From: Cellvibrionales bacterium
GTDB taxonomy: Bacteria > Pseudomonadota > Gammaproteobacteria > Pseudomonadales > UBA7434
NCBI GenBank assembly: GCA_018668095.1
Contig: JABIQF010000172.1
Span: forward strand, 1 to 14,377
Reading direction: 5' to 3'
Length of the DNA: 14,377 nt
How positions within the stretch are numbered: position 1 is the first letter of the stretch; every line of letters begins with the position of its first letter. This document shows positions 1-7,121 of the stretch, piece by piece. A program made the position numbers and the translations under genes. Under the pieces are notes generated by a model that was given only the letters and a program-made list of their open reading frames with translations, ran no database searches and was not told the DNA's origin.

Positions 1-801
1 GATACATTACAAACCATTATTCTCGCATTAATTCAGGGTATGACCGAGTTCTTACCGATATCAAGTTCTGCGCATCTTATTTTGCCGGCGCAATTATTTG
101 ATTGGCCCGATCAAGGTATTGCCTTTGATGTTGCCGTACACGTTGGTTCATTGCTCGCCGTGGTTATTTATTTTCGTCAAGATGTTATCAATATGACACG
201 CGCATGGTTACTGAGTGTATCTTCGCATCGTGGCCAGCCGCTTTCTACTGATGCTAGGTTAGCGTGGATGGTCATAGCCGCAACCTTGCCAGCGATTATT
301 GTGGCCTTACTAGCAAAAGACTTTATTGAAGTGCACTTACGGTCGACCACCGTTATTGCTGTGGCAACCTTATTTTTTGGTGTGTTATTAGGATTTGCAG
401 ATGTTAAAAGTCGTCGGCAGCGTGTGGCGCTTGAAATAACCTGGCGTATTGCATTGTTGATTGGTTTTGCTCAAGTCTTGGCATTGATTCCCGGTACCTC
501 GCGTTCGGGCGTGACCATTACTGCTGCGGTATTGCTGGGCTTATCGAAAACCGATGGTGCGCGCTTTTCTTTTTTACTTTCCATTCCAATTATTGCGGCA
601 GCAGGCGGCTATGCGATTCTTGATATGATGAGTGATCCGCCGATTTTTTCATGGCTGCAATTAGCCTTAGGTGTGGTTGTTTCAGCCATCAGTGCTTATT
701 TATGTATCAAGCTATTCTTACAATTACTTGAGCGCATCGGCTTTATGCCCTTTGTTTGGTACCGTTTAGTTTTAGGTGTTGTCTTGCTGGCTATGATTTA
801 G
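1..801 (+). CDS. uppP: Undecaprenyl-diphosphatase UppP (BacA family), 5' end cut by window edge
   Basis: Integral inner-membrane phosphatase that converts undecaprenyl diphosphate to the monophosphate lipid carrier used for peptidoglycan and other surface polymers. The reading frame is open from base 1, so the first in-window ATG (base 40) is internal and the true start lies a few codons upstream. 266 residues are visible, close to the family's usual length of about 265-275. Both family signatures are present: the (E/Q)xxxE motif as QGMTE followed by FLPISSSAHL (visible residues 12-26), and PGTSRSGVT at visible residues 164-172. Several hydrophobic segments are evident throughout, including the C-terminal one. 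The gene ends with TAG and is followed by a 122-bp spacer before the next gene. Identity is secure; only the N-terminus is missing. Confidence 0.95.
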   Translation, partial: DTLQTIILALIQGMTEFLPISSSAHLILPAQLFDWPDQGIAFDVAVHVGSLLAVVIYFRQDVINMTRAWLLSVSSHRGQPLSTDARLAWMVIAATLPAIIVALLAKDFIEVHLRSTTVIAVATLFFGVLLGFADVKSRRQRVALEITWRIALLIGFAQVLALIPGTSRSGVTITAAVLLGLSKTDGARFSFLLSIPIIAAAGGYAILDMMSDPPIFSWLQLALGVVVSAISAYLCIKLFLQLLERIGFMPFVWYRLVLGVVLLAMI

Positions 802-923
802 TGAGGGCTTGAATACTTAATATCTTTAACATTGTGGGGTTTCGCGGTCGCTCAAGCCGCTTTATAATTCATAAGCGTTTAGAAGCATATCCAGTCGGTT
901 CGTGTAAGCAATAGGTTGGTATT

Positions 924-1283
924 TTGTCGATCAGTCATTTAGGTAATAGCTTTAATAGTTTTAATAGCTTGCCACTGTCCAGTGGTGACGCGCGCCTACG
1001 TACTCAATCATCAGAGCCTTCTTCCCAAGTTAATGAACTGCGAATTCAACAGCAACATAGCCGACGTCCGCCGAGTGATATTGTGCAAGCCAAGGCTGAT
1101 ATTCAACGCTTCAATGCACAAGCAGCAAAAAGCGAATCAATTTTTAGTCCCATTCCTTCTTTTGATGACCTGCCTACGAGCCTGCGCAACGCTTTACAAA
1201 CCTACTTAACAACTGAGCAAGCGATCGAACCTGTCTCTAGCGGCGGCTCAGAGCTTCTGATGGGTATAGATACCTATATTTAG
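924..1283 (+). CDS. Small hypothetical protein, 119 aa, hydrophilic
   Basis: I do not recognise a named family. The proposed start is TTG at 924, preceded by TAGG at 912-915 with 8 nt spacing; no in-frame ATG gives a comparable protein. The product is soluble-looking and Ser/Gln-rich with no signal peptide or membrane segment. Its N-terminus contains a micro-repeat (GNS-FNS-FNS) made by three 9-bp units at 942-968. The middle (residues about 40-75) looks disordered or helical. The C-terminal part (residues about 77-119) looks folded: a Leu/Ala-rich helix containing SLRNALQTYL, and an ending GIDTYI. That helix plus a terminal GID-aromatic tail reminds me of small uncharacterised pseudomonad proteins, but this is memory only. 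A TATAAT-like box at 863-868 without a clear -35 could drive it. A weak hairpin at 1315-1327 (CACAT/ATGTG) followed by T-rich sequence may end it. Confidence 0.6.
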   Translation: MSISHLGNSFNSFNSLPLSSGDARLRTQSSEPSSQVNELRIQQQHSRRPPSDIVQAKADIQRFNAQAAKSESIFSPIPSFDDLPTSLRNALQTYLTTEQAIEPVSSGGSELLMGIDTYI

Positions 1284-1339
1284 GCCGCGACAGTGTTAAG
1301 TCGTTATATTTATGCACATCGAATGTGTGATTCTTTGTT

Positions 1340-1357
1340 TTCATCTTTAAAGATGAA
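1340..1357. promoter_or_regulatory. Perfect 18-bp palindrome upstream of the M18 aminopeptidase gene
   Basis: TTCATCTTTAAAGATGAA reads identically on both strands and ends 30 bp before the ATG at 1388. It has no loop and no T tract, so it suits a dimeric DNA-binding protein better than an intrinsic terminator. No known operator consensus is recognised. The function is inferred from symmetry and position only. Confidence 0.3.
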
Positions 1358-1387
1358 TTAAAACTGATCAATCAGAGTGATATATTT

Positions 1388-2728
1388 ATGTCTAAAGTCC
1401 CATCAAGTCCTCAATCTGCCAAACAAGATGCATTGCAAATAGAATTTAATAAGGGCTTATGTTCGTTTATTAATAATTCGCCTACACCGTTTCATGCTAC
1501 GGCTGAGTTAGCTCAGCACTTAGATGCTGCGAATTTTATTGCTTTAGATGAAAGTGAAGAGTGGTCATTAGAGGCGGGAAAAAATTATTATGTCACGCGA
1601 AATCAATCTTCGCTTATAGCGTGGACACAAGGCTCAGCACCATTAGTTGAGCAAGGTATGCATATGTTAGGCGCGCATACCGATAGTCCTTGTTTAAAAG
1701 TGAAGCCGCAAGCCGATTTGTATGAGCACAATAGCTGGCGTTTAGGTGTTGAAGTGTACGGTGGGGCGCTTCTTAATCCGTGGTTTGATCGTGACTTATC
1801 ATTAGCGGGTCGTGTGCATTATAAAAATAGTGAAGGGCAGGTGGCTTTTGCGATGGTCGATTTTAAATGTCCTATTGCAACTATTCCAAGTTTGGCTATT
1901 CATTTAGACCGTGAAGCGAATAGTAAACGTAGTATTAATCCGCAAACCGACTTACCTGTATTGTTAGCCTGTGGTGATAAAAATCAGCATAAAGCATTAA
2001 ATGATTTATTAATGGATCAATTGAATCATTGTGATTCTAAACCTACCAATATTCTTGATCATGAATTATTTTTTTACGATACACAGCCAGCGAGTGTCGT
2101 AGGTATTAACGGTGATTTTATTGCCGCTTCACGTTTAGATAATTTGCTATCGTGTTATGTCGGTTTAACTTCATTAATTGAAAGTGCTCAGCAAGTAAAA
2201 CCATCATGGTCACTATTGGTTTGCAGTGATCACGAAGAAGTGGGCAGTTGTTCAGCCGTTGGTGCAGCAGGTCCCTTTTTACAGCAGACATTGCAGCGTT
2301 TATTACCTAACACTGAAAATTTTGTTCGAGCGATGAGTCGTTCGGTATTAATCTCTACCGATAACGCGCATGCTTTACATCCTAGTCATGCCGATAAAAT
2401 GGATCCTAATCACAGCCCTAACATTAATGGGGGCCCAGTGATAAAAGTGAATGCTAATCAGCGCTATGCCTCTAACAGTGAAACACAGGCAATGTTTAGA
2501 TCAATCTGTGATGATACTCAAGTGCCGGTACAAACCTTTGTGGTTCGCAGTGATATGAGTTGTGGTAGCACGATTGGTCCTATTACCGCCGCAGAGTTAG
2601 GCGTTAAAACATTGGATGTCGGTATGCCCACATATGGCATGCATTCCATCAGAGAGTTGGCTGGCAGTCGTGATCCGTTATGGCTTAAAACGGCCTTGGT
2701 CCAATTTTTAGCGCGAGCTGGCCAGTAA
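1388..2728 (+). CDS. apeB: M18 family aminopeptidase (aspartyl aminopeptidase type)
   Basis: Cytosolic binuclear-metal exopeptidase of the M18 family, which removes N-terminal residues (acidic ones in characterised members) from peptides. The 446-residue length is normal for bacterial members. Metal-site residues expected from human DNPEP are all recognisable: H97 with D99 in GAHTDSPCLKVKP, D251 in SRLDNLL, catalytic E283 and ligand E284 in SDHEEVGS, D325 in STDNAHALHP, and H419 in MPTYGMHSIRELAGSRD. SDMSCGSTIGPI (388-399) is another family block. There is no signal peptide. The ATG at 1388 has a GAG-containing purine stretch (about 1374-1380) upstream, which supports the start. The next gene begins 27 bp downstream on the same strand, so co-transcription is likely. 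The symbol follows Pseudomonas usage for this family. Confidence 0.93.
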   Translation: MSKVPSSPQSAKQDALQIEFNKGLCSFINNSPTPFHATAELAQHLDAANFIALDESEEWSLEAGKNYYVTRNQSSLIAWTQGSAPLVEQGMHMLGAHTDSPCLKVKPQADLYEHNSWRLGVEVYGGALLNPWFDRDLSLAGRVHYKNSEGQVAFAMVDFKCPIATIPSLAIHLDREANSKRSINPQTDLPVLLACGDKNQHKALNDLLMDQLNHCDSKPTNILDHELFFYDTQPASVVGINGDFIAASRLDNLLSCYVGLTSLIESAQQVKPSWSLLVCSDHEEVGSCSAVGAAGPFLQQTLQRLLPNTENFVRAMSRSVLISTDNAHALHPSHADKMDPNHSPNINGGPVIKVNANQRYASNSETQAMFRSICDDTQVPVQTFVVRSDMSCGSTIGPITAAELGVKTLDVGMPTYGMHSIRELAGSRDPLWLKTALVQFLARAGQ

Positions 2729-2755
2729 TATTATTTGATACTAAATTAAATCGTT

Positions 2756-3919
2756 ATGAAAATTCTTTTGCTCTCTGCCTACGATGCATTAAGCCATCGC
2801 TATTGGCGACAAGGTTTAGTTGAGCAATTCCCCGATATTGAATGGACAGTGCTCACGCTGCCGGCGCGTTATTTTCGGTATCGCGTGCGCAGTAATCCGC
2901 TGAGTTGGCTCGCCGACGAACAGCAAACTCTTGAAGCAAAATACGATACGGTTATTGCAACATCCATGGTCGATGTTGCCACGCTACGAGGTTTAGTGCC
3001 TTCGTTGGCGGTAATGCCGCTATGGTTGTATTGTCATGAAAACCAATTTGCTTATCCTGCTGGCGCAGAAAAAAACAATCCTATTGCGCATGATCTCGAA
3101 GCCAAAATGGTTTTTATTTATAACTGTTTAGCCGCCGATAAAATTAGTTTTAATTCGCATTGGAATCGTGATTCAGCATTGGCGGGAATGGCTAAGTTAT
3201 TACATCGCTTTCCTGAAAAAATTAATCCTTGTTTACTTGAAAGCATTACAAATAAATCGGATGTATTGCCAGTACCCTTGACTGAGAAATTGAATTTATC
3301 ACCTTCAGTTTTAGATACAGATATAAATACAAATGTGGATGTGAATGTGAGTAAAGAGACATCACCATTACGTTTATTATGGAATCATCGCTGGGAATAC
3401 GATAAAGGGCCGGATAGATTATTGGCTTTTGTGAATGCCTTAGAAACTTCAGGTTTAATCTGTGAATTAAATATTGTTGGCCAGCAATTTAGACAAATAC
3501 CTAAAGCATTTTCTCACATTGAAAAAGTGTTAGAGCAATCATCGACATTGCAAAAGGGCAGTTGGGGCTATATCGAGTCAGCCAGTGATTATCAGCAATT
3601 GCTGCAGCAATGTGATGTTGTTGTATCAACCGCGTTACATGATTATCAAGGTATTGCTGTTTTAGAGGCAGTGCAGGCGGGTTGTGTACCGTTGCTGCCC
3701 AATCACATTGTTTATCCAGAAATTTTTTCTGACCAATATTTATATCCTGTGGCTATTGATCAAGGGCTTATCGACGAGCGAATAACAGCGCATAATATGC
3801 TTCAGCTTCTTGAGCGTTGGCAGCAGGGCTTGCCTTTATTACCCAATATTAGTCGCTTTGAATGGCATAAACAGCGAGATTATTATCAAAAAGGCATACA
3901 ATCGCTTTATAAACACTAA
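2756..3919 (+). CDS. GT4-type glycosyltransferase, DUF3524 / tRNA-queuosine alpha-mannosyltransferase (GTDC1/QTMAN) homologue
   Basis: 387-residue GT-B fold glycosyltransferase. Residues 1-170 match the DUF3524 N-terminal domain: SAYDALSH (7-14), TLPARYFRYRVR (34-45), CHENQFAYP (93-101), and FNSHWNRDS (132-140), where the human protein reads FNSVFNMES. The C-terminal half matches the GT4 domain of human GTDC1 closely: HRWEYDKGP (211-219), CDVVVSTALHD (286-296), AVLEAVQAGC with the usual GT-B glutamate E304 (301-310), and VYPEIFSDQYLYP (319-331). The human enzyme mannosylates queuosine in tRNA-Asp; that knowledge is from the family and activity here is inferred. Residues about 172-205 form a low-complexity Asp/Asn/Thr linker, a region that is also variable in the human protein. 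The gene follows the M18 aminopeptidase by 27 bp with no obvious ribosome binding site. It has no signal peptide, so it should act in the cytoplasm. The homology is clear; the bacterial substrate is not. Confidence 0.88.
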   Translation: MKILLLSAYDALSHRYWRQGLVEQFPDIEWTVLTLPARYFRYRVRSNPLSWLADEQQTLEAKYDTVIATSMVDVATLRGLVPSLAVMPLWLYCHENQFAYPAGAEKNNPIAHDLEAKMVFIYNCLAADKISFNSHWNRDSALAGMAKLLHRFPEKINPCLLESITNKSDVLPVPLTEKLNLSPSVLDTDINTNVDVNVSKETSPLRLLWNHRWEYDKGPDRLLAFVNALETSGLICELNIVGQQFRQIPKAFSHIEKVLEQSSTLQKGSWGYIESASDYQQLLQQCDVVVSTALHDYQGIAVLEAVQAGCVPLLPNHIVYPEIFSDQYLYPVAIDQGLIDERITAHNMLQLLERWQQGLPLLPNISRFEWHKQRDYYQKGIQSLYKH

Positions 3920-3976
3920 TAAACGTATTTTCCTTTTTTGTTTATCCAAAAAGCTATATTTTGCGCCAATTAAACC

Positions 3977-4000
3977 CTCGCTAAGCGCTATCTGAGCGAG
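3977..4000. repeat. Inverted repeat upstream of GH3 gene (CTCGCT/AGCGAG)
   Basis: A 6-bp perfect inverted repeat, CTCGCT (3977-3982) and AGCGAG (3995-4000), has a 12-nt centre that itself contains the palindrome AGCGCT. It ends 22 bp before the ATG at 4023. No T tract follows, so it is a poor intrinsic terminator for the upstream glycosyltransferase. It could be an operator or a 5'-leader hairpin for the glucosidase gene; no regulator family is recognised. Confidence 0.25.
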
Positions 4001-4022
4001 ATATTGATTATAACTATTAGAA

Positions 4023-6440
4023 ATGAACTTATTAATGAAAACCTCCTTCACTTTATCAAAGCTACGTCCTAAATTATTCATCGGCCTATTCGTCAGCATC
4101 AGCAAAAAGCTGGTCAACAGAGCTGTTATTGCGCCTGTAATGATAACTGCCGTACTCATAACCCTAAATGCTTGCTCTGTTGATACAGACAACGCAGATA
4201 ATCAAGTTGATGCTACATACCGCTCTGGCGATGCAGAGATAGATCAAAAAGTAGAAGCGCTACTTAGCCAAATGACATTGGCAGAGAAAGTAGGCCAGCT
4301 CAATCAATACAATGGTAGCTGGGATGTAACTGGCCCGGTTAAATCGGGTGATGAATATAATGAGCAACGTTTATTAGATTTGCGCTCAGGTGGCGTAGGC
4401 TCAATGTTAAACGTGGTTTCGGTTGCTGCTACATCAGAAGCGCAGCGAATTGCCGTTGAAGAGACTCGCTTAGGTATACCGTTATTATTTGCCTACGATG
4501 TCATTCATGGTTTTCAAACTATGTTTCCTATACCGCTGGGCGAAGCTGCGAGTTGGGATTTAGCCTTAATGGAAAAAAGCGCGCATATTGCTGCCGTTGA
4601 AGCCTCAGCTGCTGGCTTGCATTGGACGTTTGCCCCGATGATTGATATCGGTCGTGATGCCCGTTTTGGTCGTGTAATGGAAGGTGCCGGTGAAGATCCT
4701 TACTTTGGTTCAAAAGTAGCGGTTGCACGTATTAACGGTTTTCAAGGCGATGATTTAAGCCAGCCGAATACTATTGCTGCTTGTGCCAAACATTTTGCGG
4801 GTTATGCGTTTGCTGAAGCAGGGCGTGACTACAACACCGTCGACATTAGTAACACCACCTTACACAATGTGATTTTACCGCCGTTTAAAGCAGCAGCAGA
4901 AGCTGGCGTAGCGACGTTTATGAACTCCTTTAGTGAGTTAGACGGTATTCCAGCAACAGCTAGCGGTTATTTACAAAATACCTTGTTAAAAGGGCAGTGG
5001 GATTACCGCGGTTTAGTGGTATCCGATTGGGATTCTATTGGCGAAATGCAAGATCACGGTTTCAGTGCTGATTTATCTAACGCAGCGTCTCAGGCGATTA
5101 ATGCCGGTAATGATATCGATATGGAAGCGACGGCTTATATTCGCCATTTAGCTGAATTAGTTGAAAGCGGTGCGGTTGCAGAAAGCGTGGTCGATAATGC
5201 CGTGCGCAGAGTCTTGGTATTAAAATATCGCTTAGGTTTGTTTGAAGATCCTTACCGTTATGCTTCTGTTGATAGAGAGCAAAGTGAAATTGGTAAAGCT
5301 GAGCATTTAGAAGTGGCGCGTGATGCAGCGCGTAAATCGGTAGTGTTATTGAAAAATGATAACGCTATTTTACCGTTATCAACATCGGGGCAGCGCATTG
5401 CGGTTATTGGTCCTTTAGCTAACGATAAAGATAGCCCGCTAGGAAACTGGCGTGCTAGAGCCATTTCGAACTCTGCCATCTCGTTACTAGAAGGTGTTAC
5501 CGCTGCCGTATCTGATTCTGCATTAGTCAGCTATGCACAGGGTGCTGAATTAGCGACATCGGGTCGCGCTTTTCATAGCGAAATAACCATTAATACAGAT
5601 GATACTTCGGGCTTTGCCGAAGCGATTGCGATTGCCCGTGAAGCTGATGTTGTGGTTATGGCGATTGGTGAAGATGCTTATCAAAGTGGTGAAGCACGTA
5701 GTCAAGTTAGCGTTAAGCTTTCCGGTGTTCAACAGGCATTATTTGATGCAGTCAGTGAAGTGAATGATCAAATTGTGGTTGTATTAATGAATGGTAGACC
5801 GCTGGCCATTACCGAGTTAGATAATAAAGCGACAGCCATTGTTGAAGCTTGGCATGCAGGTTCGCAGGCTGGTCATGGTATCGCTGATGTATTGTTTGGT
5901 GCTTACAATCCATCGGGTAAATTACCGATGAGCTTCCCCCGTCATACTGGGCAATTGCCTTTGTATTACAGCCAAAAAAATACAGGTCGTCCTGGCCCAG
6001 GCGCAAATGATGTTTTCTGGACACACTACACAGATGCACCTAATACGCCACTTTATCCTTTTGGTTTTGGCTTAAGTTATACCGAGTTTGATTATTCAGA
6101 GGTGACGTTAAGCGCTAATAGCATCGCTGTTGATGAATCGTTAGAAGTGTCTGTGACATTAACCAATACGGGTGAGCGTGATGGTGTAGAGATTGCTCAG
6201 CTTTATATTCGTGACCTTATCGGCAGTATTACAAGACCGGTTAAAGAGCTAAAAGGTTTTGAACGTGTCGCATTAAAAGCCGGTGAATCTAAGAAGGTCA
6301 CTTTTACTTTAGGTCCAAAAACCTTAGGTTTTTATAATACAAAGGGTGAGTATTTGGTCGAAGCAGGGGATTTTGAAATCTTTGTTGGCGGCAACTCTGA
6401 TGCCTCAGTAGCAGCAACGTTTAGTGCTACAGCGGATTAA
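4023..6440 (+). CDS. Glycoside hydrolase family 3 beta-glucosidase-like lipoprotein
   Basis: Retaining exo-glycosidase of family GH3 (BglX-like), releasing terminal beta-linked sugars, typically glucose, from oligosaccharides. Domain order: N-terminal TIM-barrel (about 70-400), alpha/beta sandwich (about 430-640) and C-terminal fibronectin-III-like domain (about 695-790). Landmarks: TLAEKVGQLNQ (85-95), DIGRDARFGRVMEGAGEDP (208-226), KHFAGY (256-261), nucleophile D335 in VVSDWDS, and probable acid/base E557 in SGEARS. The N-terminus has a basic stretch (KKLVNR), a hydrophobic core and a lipobox-like LNAC with C51, which suggests a periplasm-facing or outer-membrane lipoprotein. The leader is longer than usual; the ATG at 4035 is another possible start, and no ribosome binding site decides between them. 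No sugar transporter, TonB receptor or LacI regulator lies beside it. Family assignment is secure; exact substrate is unknown. Confidence 0.93.
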   Translation: MNLLMKTSFTLSKLRPKLFIGLFVSISKKLVNRAVIAPVMITAVLITLNACSVDTDNADNQVDATYRSGDAEIDQKVEALLSQMTLAEKVGQLNQYNGSWDVTGPVKSGDEYNEQRLLDLRSGGVGSMLNVVSVAATSEAQRIAVEETRLGIPLLFAYDVIHGFQTMFPIPLGEAASWDLALMEKSAHIAAVEASAAGLHWTFAPMIDIGRDARFGRVMEGAGEDPYFGSKVAVARINGFQGDDLSQPNTIAACAKHFAGYAFAEAGRDYNTVDISNTTLHNVILPPFKAAAEAGVATFMNSFSELDGIPATASGYLQNTLLKGQWDYRGLVVSDWDSIGEMQDHGFSADLSNAASQAINAGNDIDMEATAYIRHLAELVESGAVAESVVDNAVRRVLVLKYRLGLFEDPYRYASVDREQSEIGKAEHLEVARDAARKSVVLLKNDNAILPLSTSGQRIAVIGPLANDKDSPLGNWRARAISNSAISLLEGVTAAVSDSALVSYAQGAELATSGRAFHSEITINTDDTSGFAEAIAIAREADVVVMAIGEDAYQSGEARSQVSVKLSGVQQALFDAVSEVNDQIVVVLMNGRPLAITELDNKATAIVEAWHAGSQAGHGIADVLFGAYNPSGKLPMSFPRHTGQLPLYYSQKNTGRPGPGANDVFWTHYTDAPNTPLYPFGFGLSYTEFDYSEVTLSANSIAVDESLEVSVTLTNTGERDGVEIAQLYIRDLIGSITRPVKELKGFERVALKAGESKKVTFTLGPKTLGFYNTKGEYLVEAGDFEIFVGGNSDASVAATFSATAD

Positions 6441-6453
6441 TGATTTGATACTA

Positions 6454-6485
6454 GGCTCTTATGGGTAGGTTCTTAATTAAGAGCC
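6454..6485. terminator. Candidate hairpin downstream of the GH3 gene
   Basis: GGCTCTT (6454-6460) and AAGAGCC (6479-6485) form a perfect 7-bp inverted repeat beginning 13 bp after the GH3 stop. It encloses part of the nested palindrome TCTTAATTAAGA (6471-6482). No uninterrupted T tract follows, so termination efficiency is doubtful. Its place between convergent genes favours a terminator role. Confidence 0.35.
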
Positions 6486-6574
6486 TGTTGATTAAGAGTC
6501 TATTTATCAAGGTTCTGTTAATTAAAAGCCTATTTATCAAGGGTCTGTTAATTAAAACCCTATTAATTAAAACC
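6485..6574. repeat. Degenerate 30-bp tandem repeat, about three units
   Basis: Three consecutive 30-bp units at 6485-6514, 6515-6544 and 6545-6574 each begin CTGTT(A/G)ATTAA. The first two share the block TATTTATCAAGG and the third has diverged in its second half. The array contains several PacI-like TTAATTAA or near-palindromic ATTAAT cores. It fills the spacer between the convergent GH3 gene and NADAR-family gene. Repeat structure was read by eye; function is unknown. Confidence 0.7.
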
Positions 6575-6591
6575 ACCTTAATTAAGTTTTT

Positions 6592-7071
6592 CTATTGAGC
6601 GTCTCTTTCGGCAATCAGTTTGGCGCGTACATTCATAAGTACCTTGCCGTAAGTATTTGTTCCTCGACGATCACGTCCGCAGCCCCAAAAATAATCGTAC
6701 TGACTATTTTCCATAATTTTATGGGGGGCGGTGGCCATTAATTCATCGGCAATATTTTCATGGCTGCGGCATTTAATATAGACACCGCGCGTCATTATCA
6801 CTTCTTTAACATTAGACCAATCAGAACGAATCCGTTTAAAGCGACTGCGACCGAGTTTACGAGCAGTTTTTGGATGTGGCGCTTGGCGAATTTTTTCTTG
6901 GTAACTCTCATTTTCAAATTTCATGGCTTGAAAGTAGTGTTCCACCGAAGGCCATATACGCTCTTCTAACTCAAAGCTGTGCTCTGAGAAAGTCCCTAGA
7001 TTTTCATCAACGTTATTGCGAGCCAGAAAAACAGTGTCTTCATCGAGATCGGGGAATATGCCCATTGCCAT
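6592..7071 (-). CDS. NADAR (YbiA/DUF1768) family protein
   Basis: 159-residue protein of the NADAR superfamily, whose members bind or cleave NAD/ADP-ribose-like molecules. E. coli YbiA is an N-glycosidase acting on riboflavin-pathway intermediates, and other NADAR proteins remove ADP-ribose from guanine. Signature blocks are intact: FSEHSF early, WPSVEHYFQAMKF with the conserved E44 (40-52), KTARKLGR (68-75), YIKCRSHENIADELMAT (98-114), and the C-terminal W129-G-C-G-x-D134-x2-G137-x-N139-x2-G142 motif. It has no signal peptide. Two in-frame ATG codons, at 7071 and 7065, are possible starts, and the upstream AAAGAA on the coding strand is only a weak ribosome binding site. The small Cys-rich gene ends 50 bp upstream on the same strand, so a two-gene operon is plausible. 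Family is clear; which N-glycoside it cleaves is not. Confidence 0.88.
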   Translation of the reverse strand: MAMGIFPDLDEDTVFLARNNVDENLGTFSEHSFELEERIWPSVEHYFQAMKFENESYQEKIRQAPHPKTARKLGRSRFKRIRSDWSNVKEVIMTRGVYIKCRSHENIADELMATAPHKIMENSQYDYFWGCGRDRRGTNTYGKVLMNVRAKLIAERDAQ

Positions 7072-7121
7072 AATAAAATTCTTTTTAATCAGTATTGTGT
7101 GAGCTAAAAATAAATAAAAGC

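Noticed and set aside
806..858. GGCTTGA ... TCAAGCC inverted repeat after uppP
   Set aside because: The 39-nt loop and absence of a T tract make a terminator unlikely; the match is only 7 bp.
863..868. TATAAT box upstream of the 924 gene as a full promoter
   Set aside because: No acceptable -35 element at 16-18 bp; kept only as a remark in that gene's entry.
2733..2743. ATTTGATACTA shared with 6443-6453, both just after stop codons
   Set aside because: An 11-bp AT-rich match is expected by chance in a 14-kb window.
3839..4192. 117-codon minus-strand frame with a hydrophobic N-terminal stretch
   Set aside because: It overlaps the end of the glycosyltransferase gene and the start of the GH3 gene on the opposite strand and resembles no family; its hydrophobic look mirrors the signal region of the GH3 gene.
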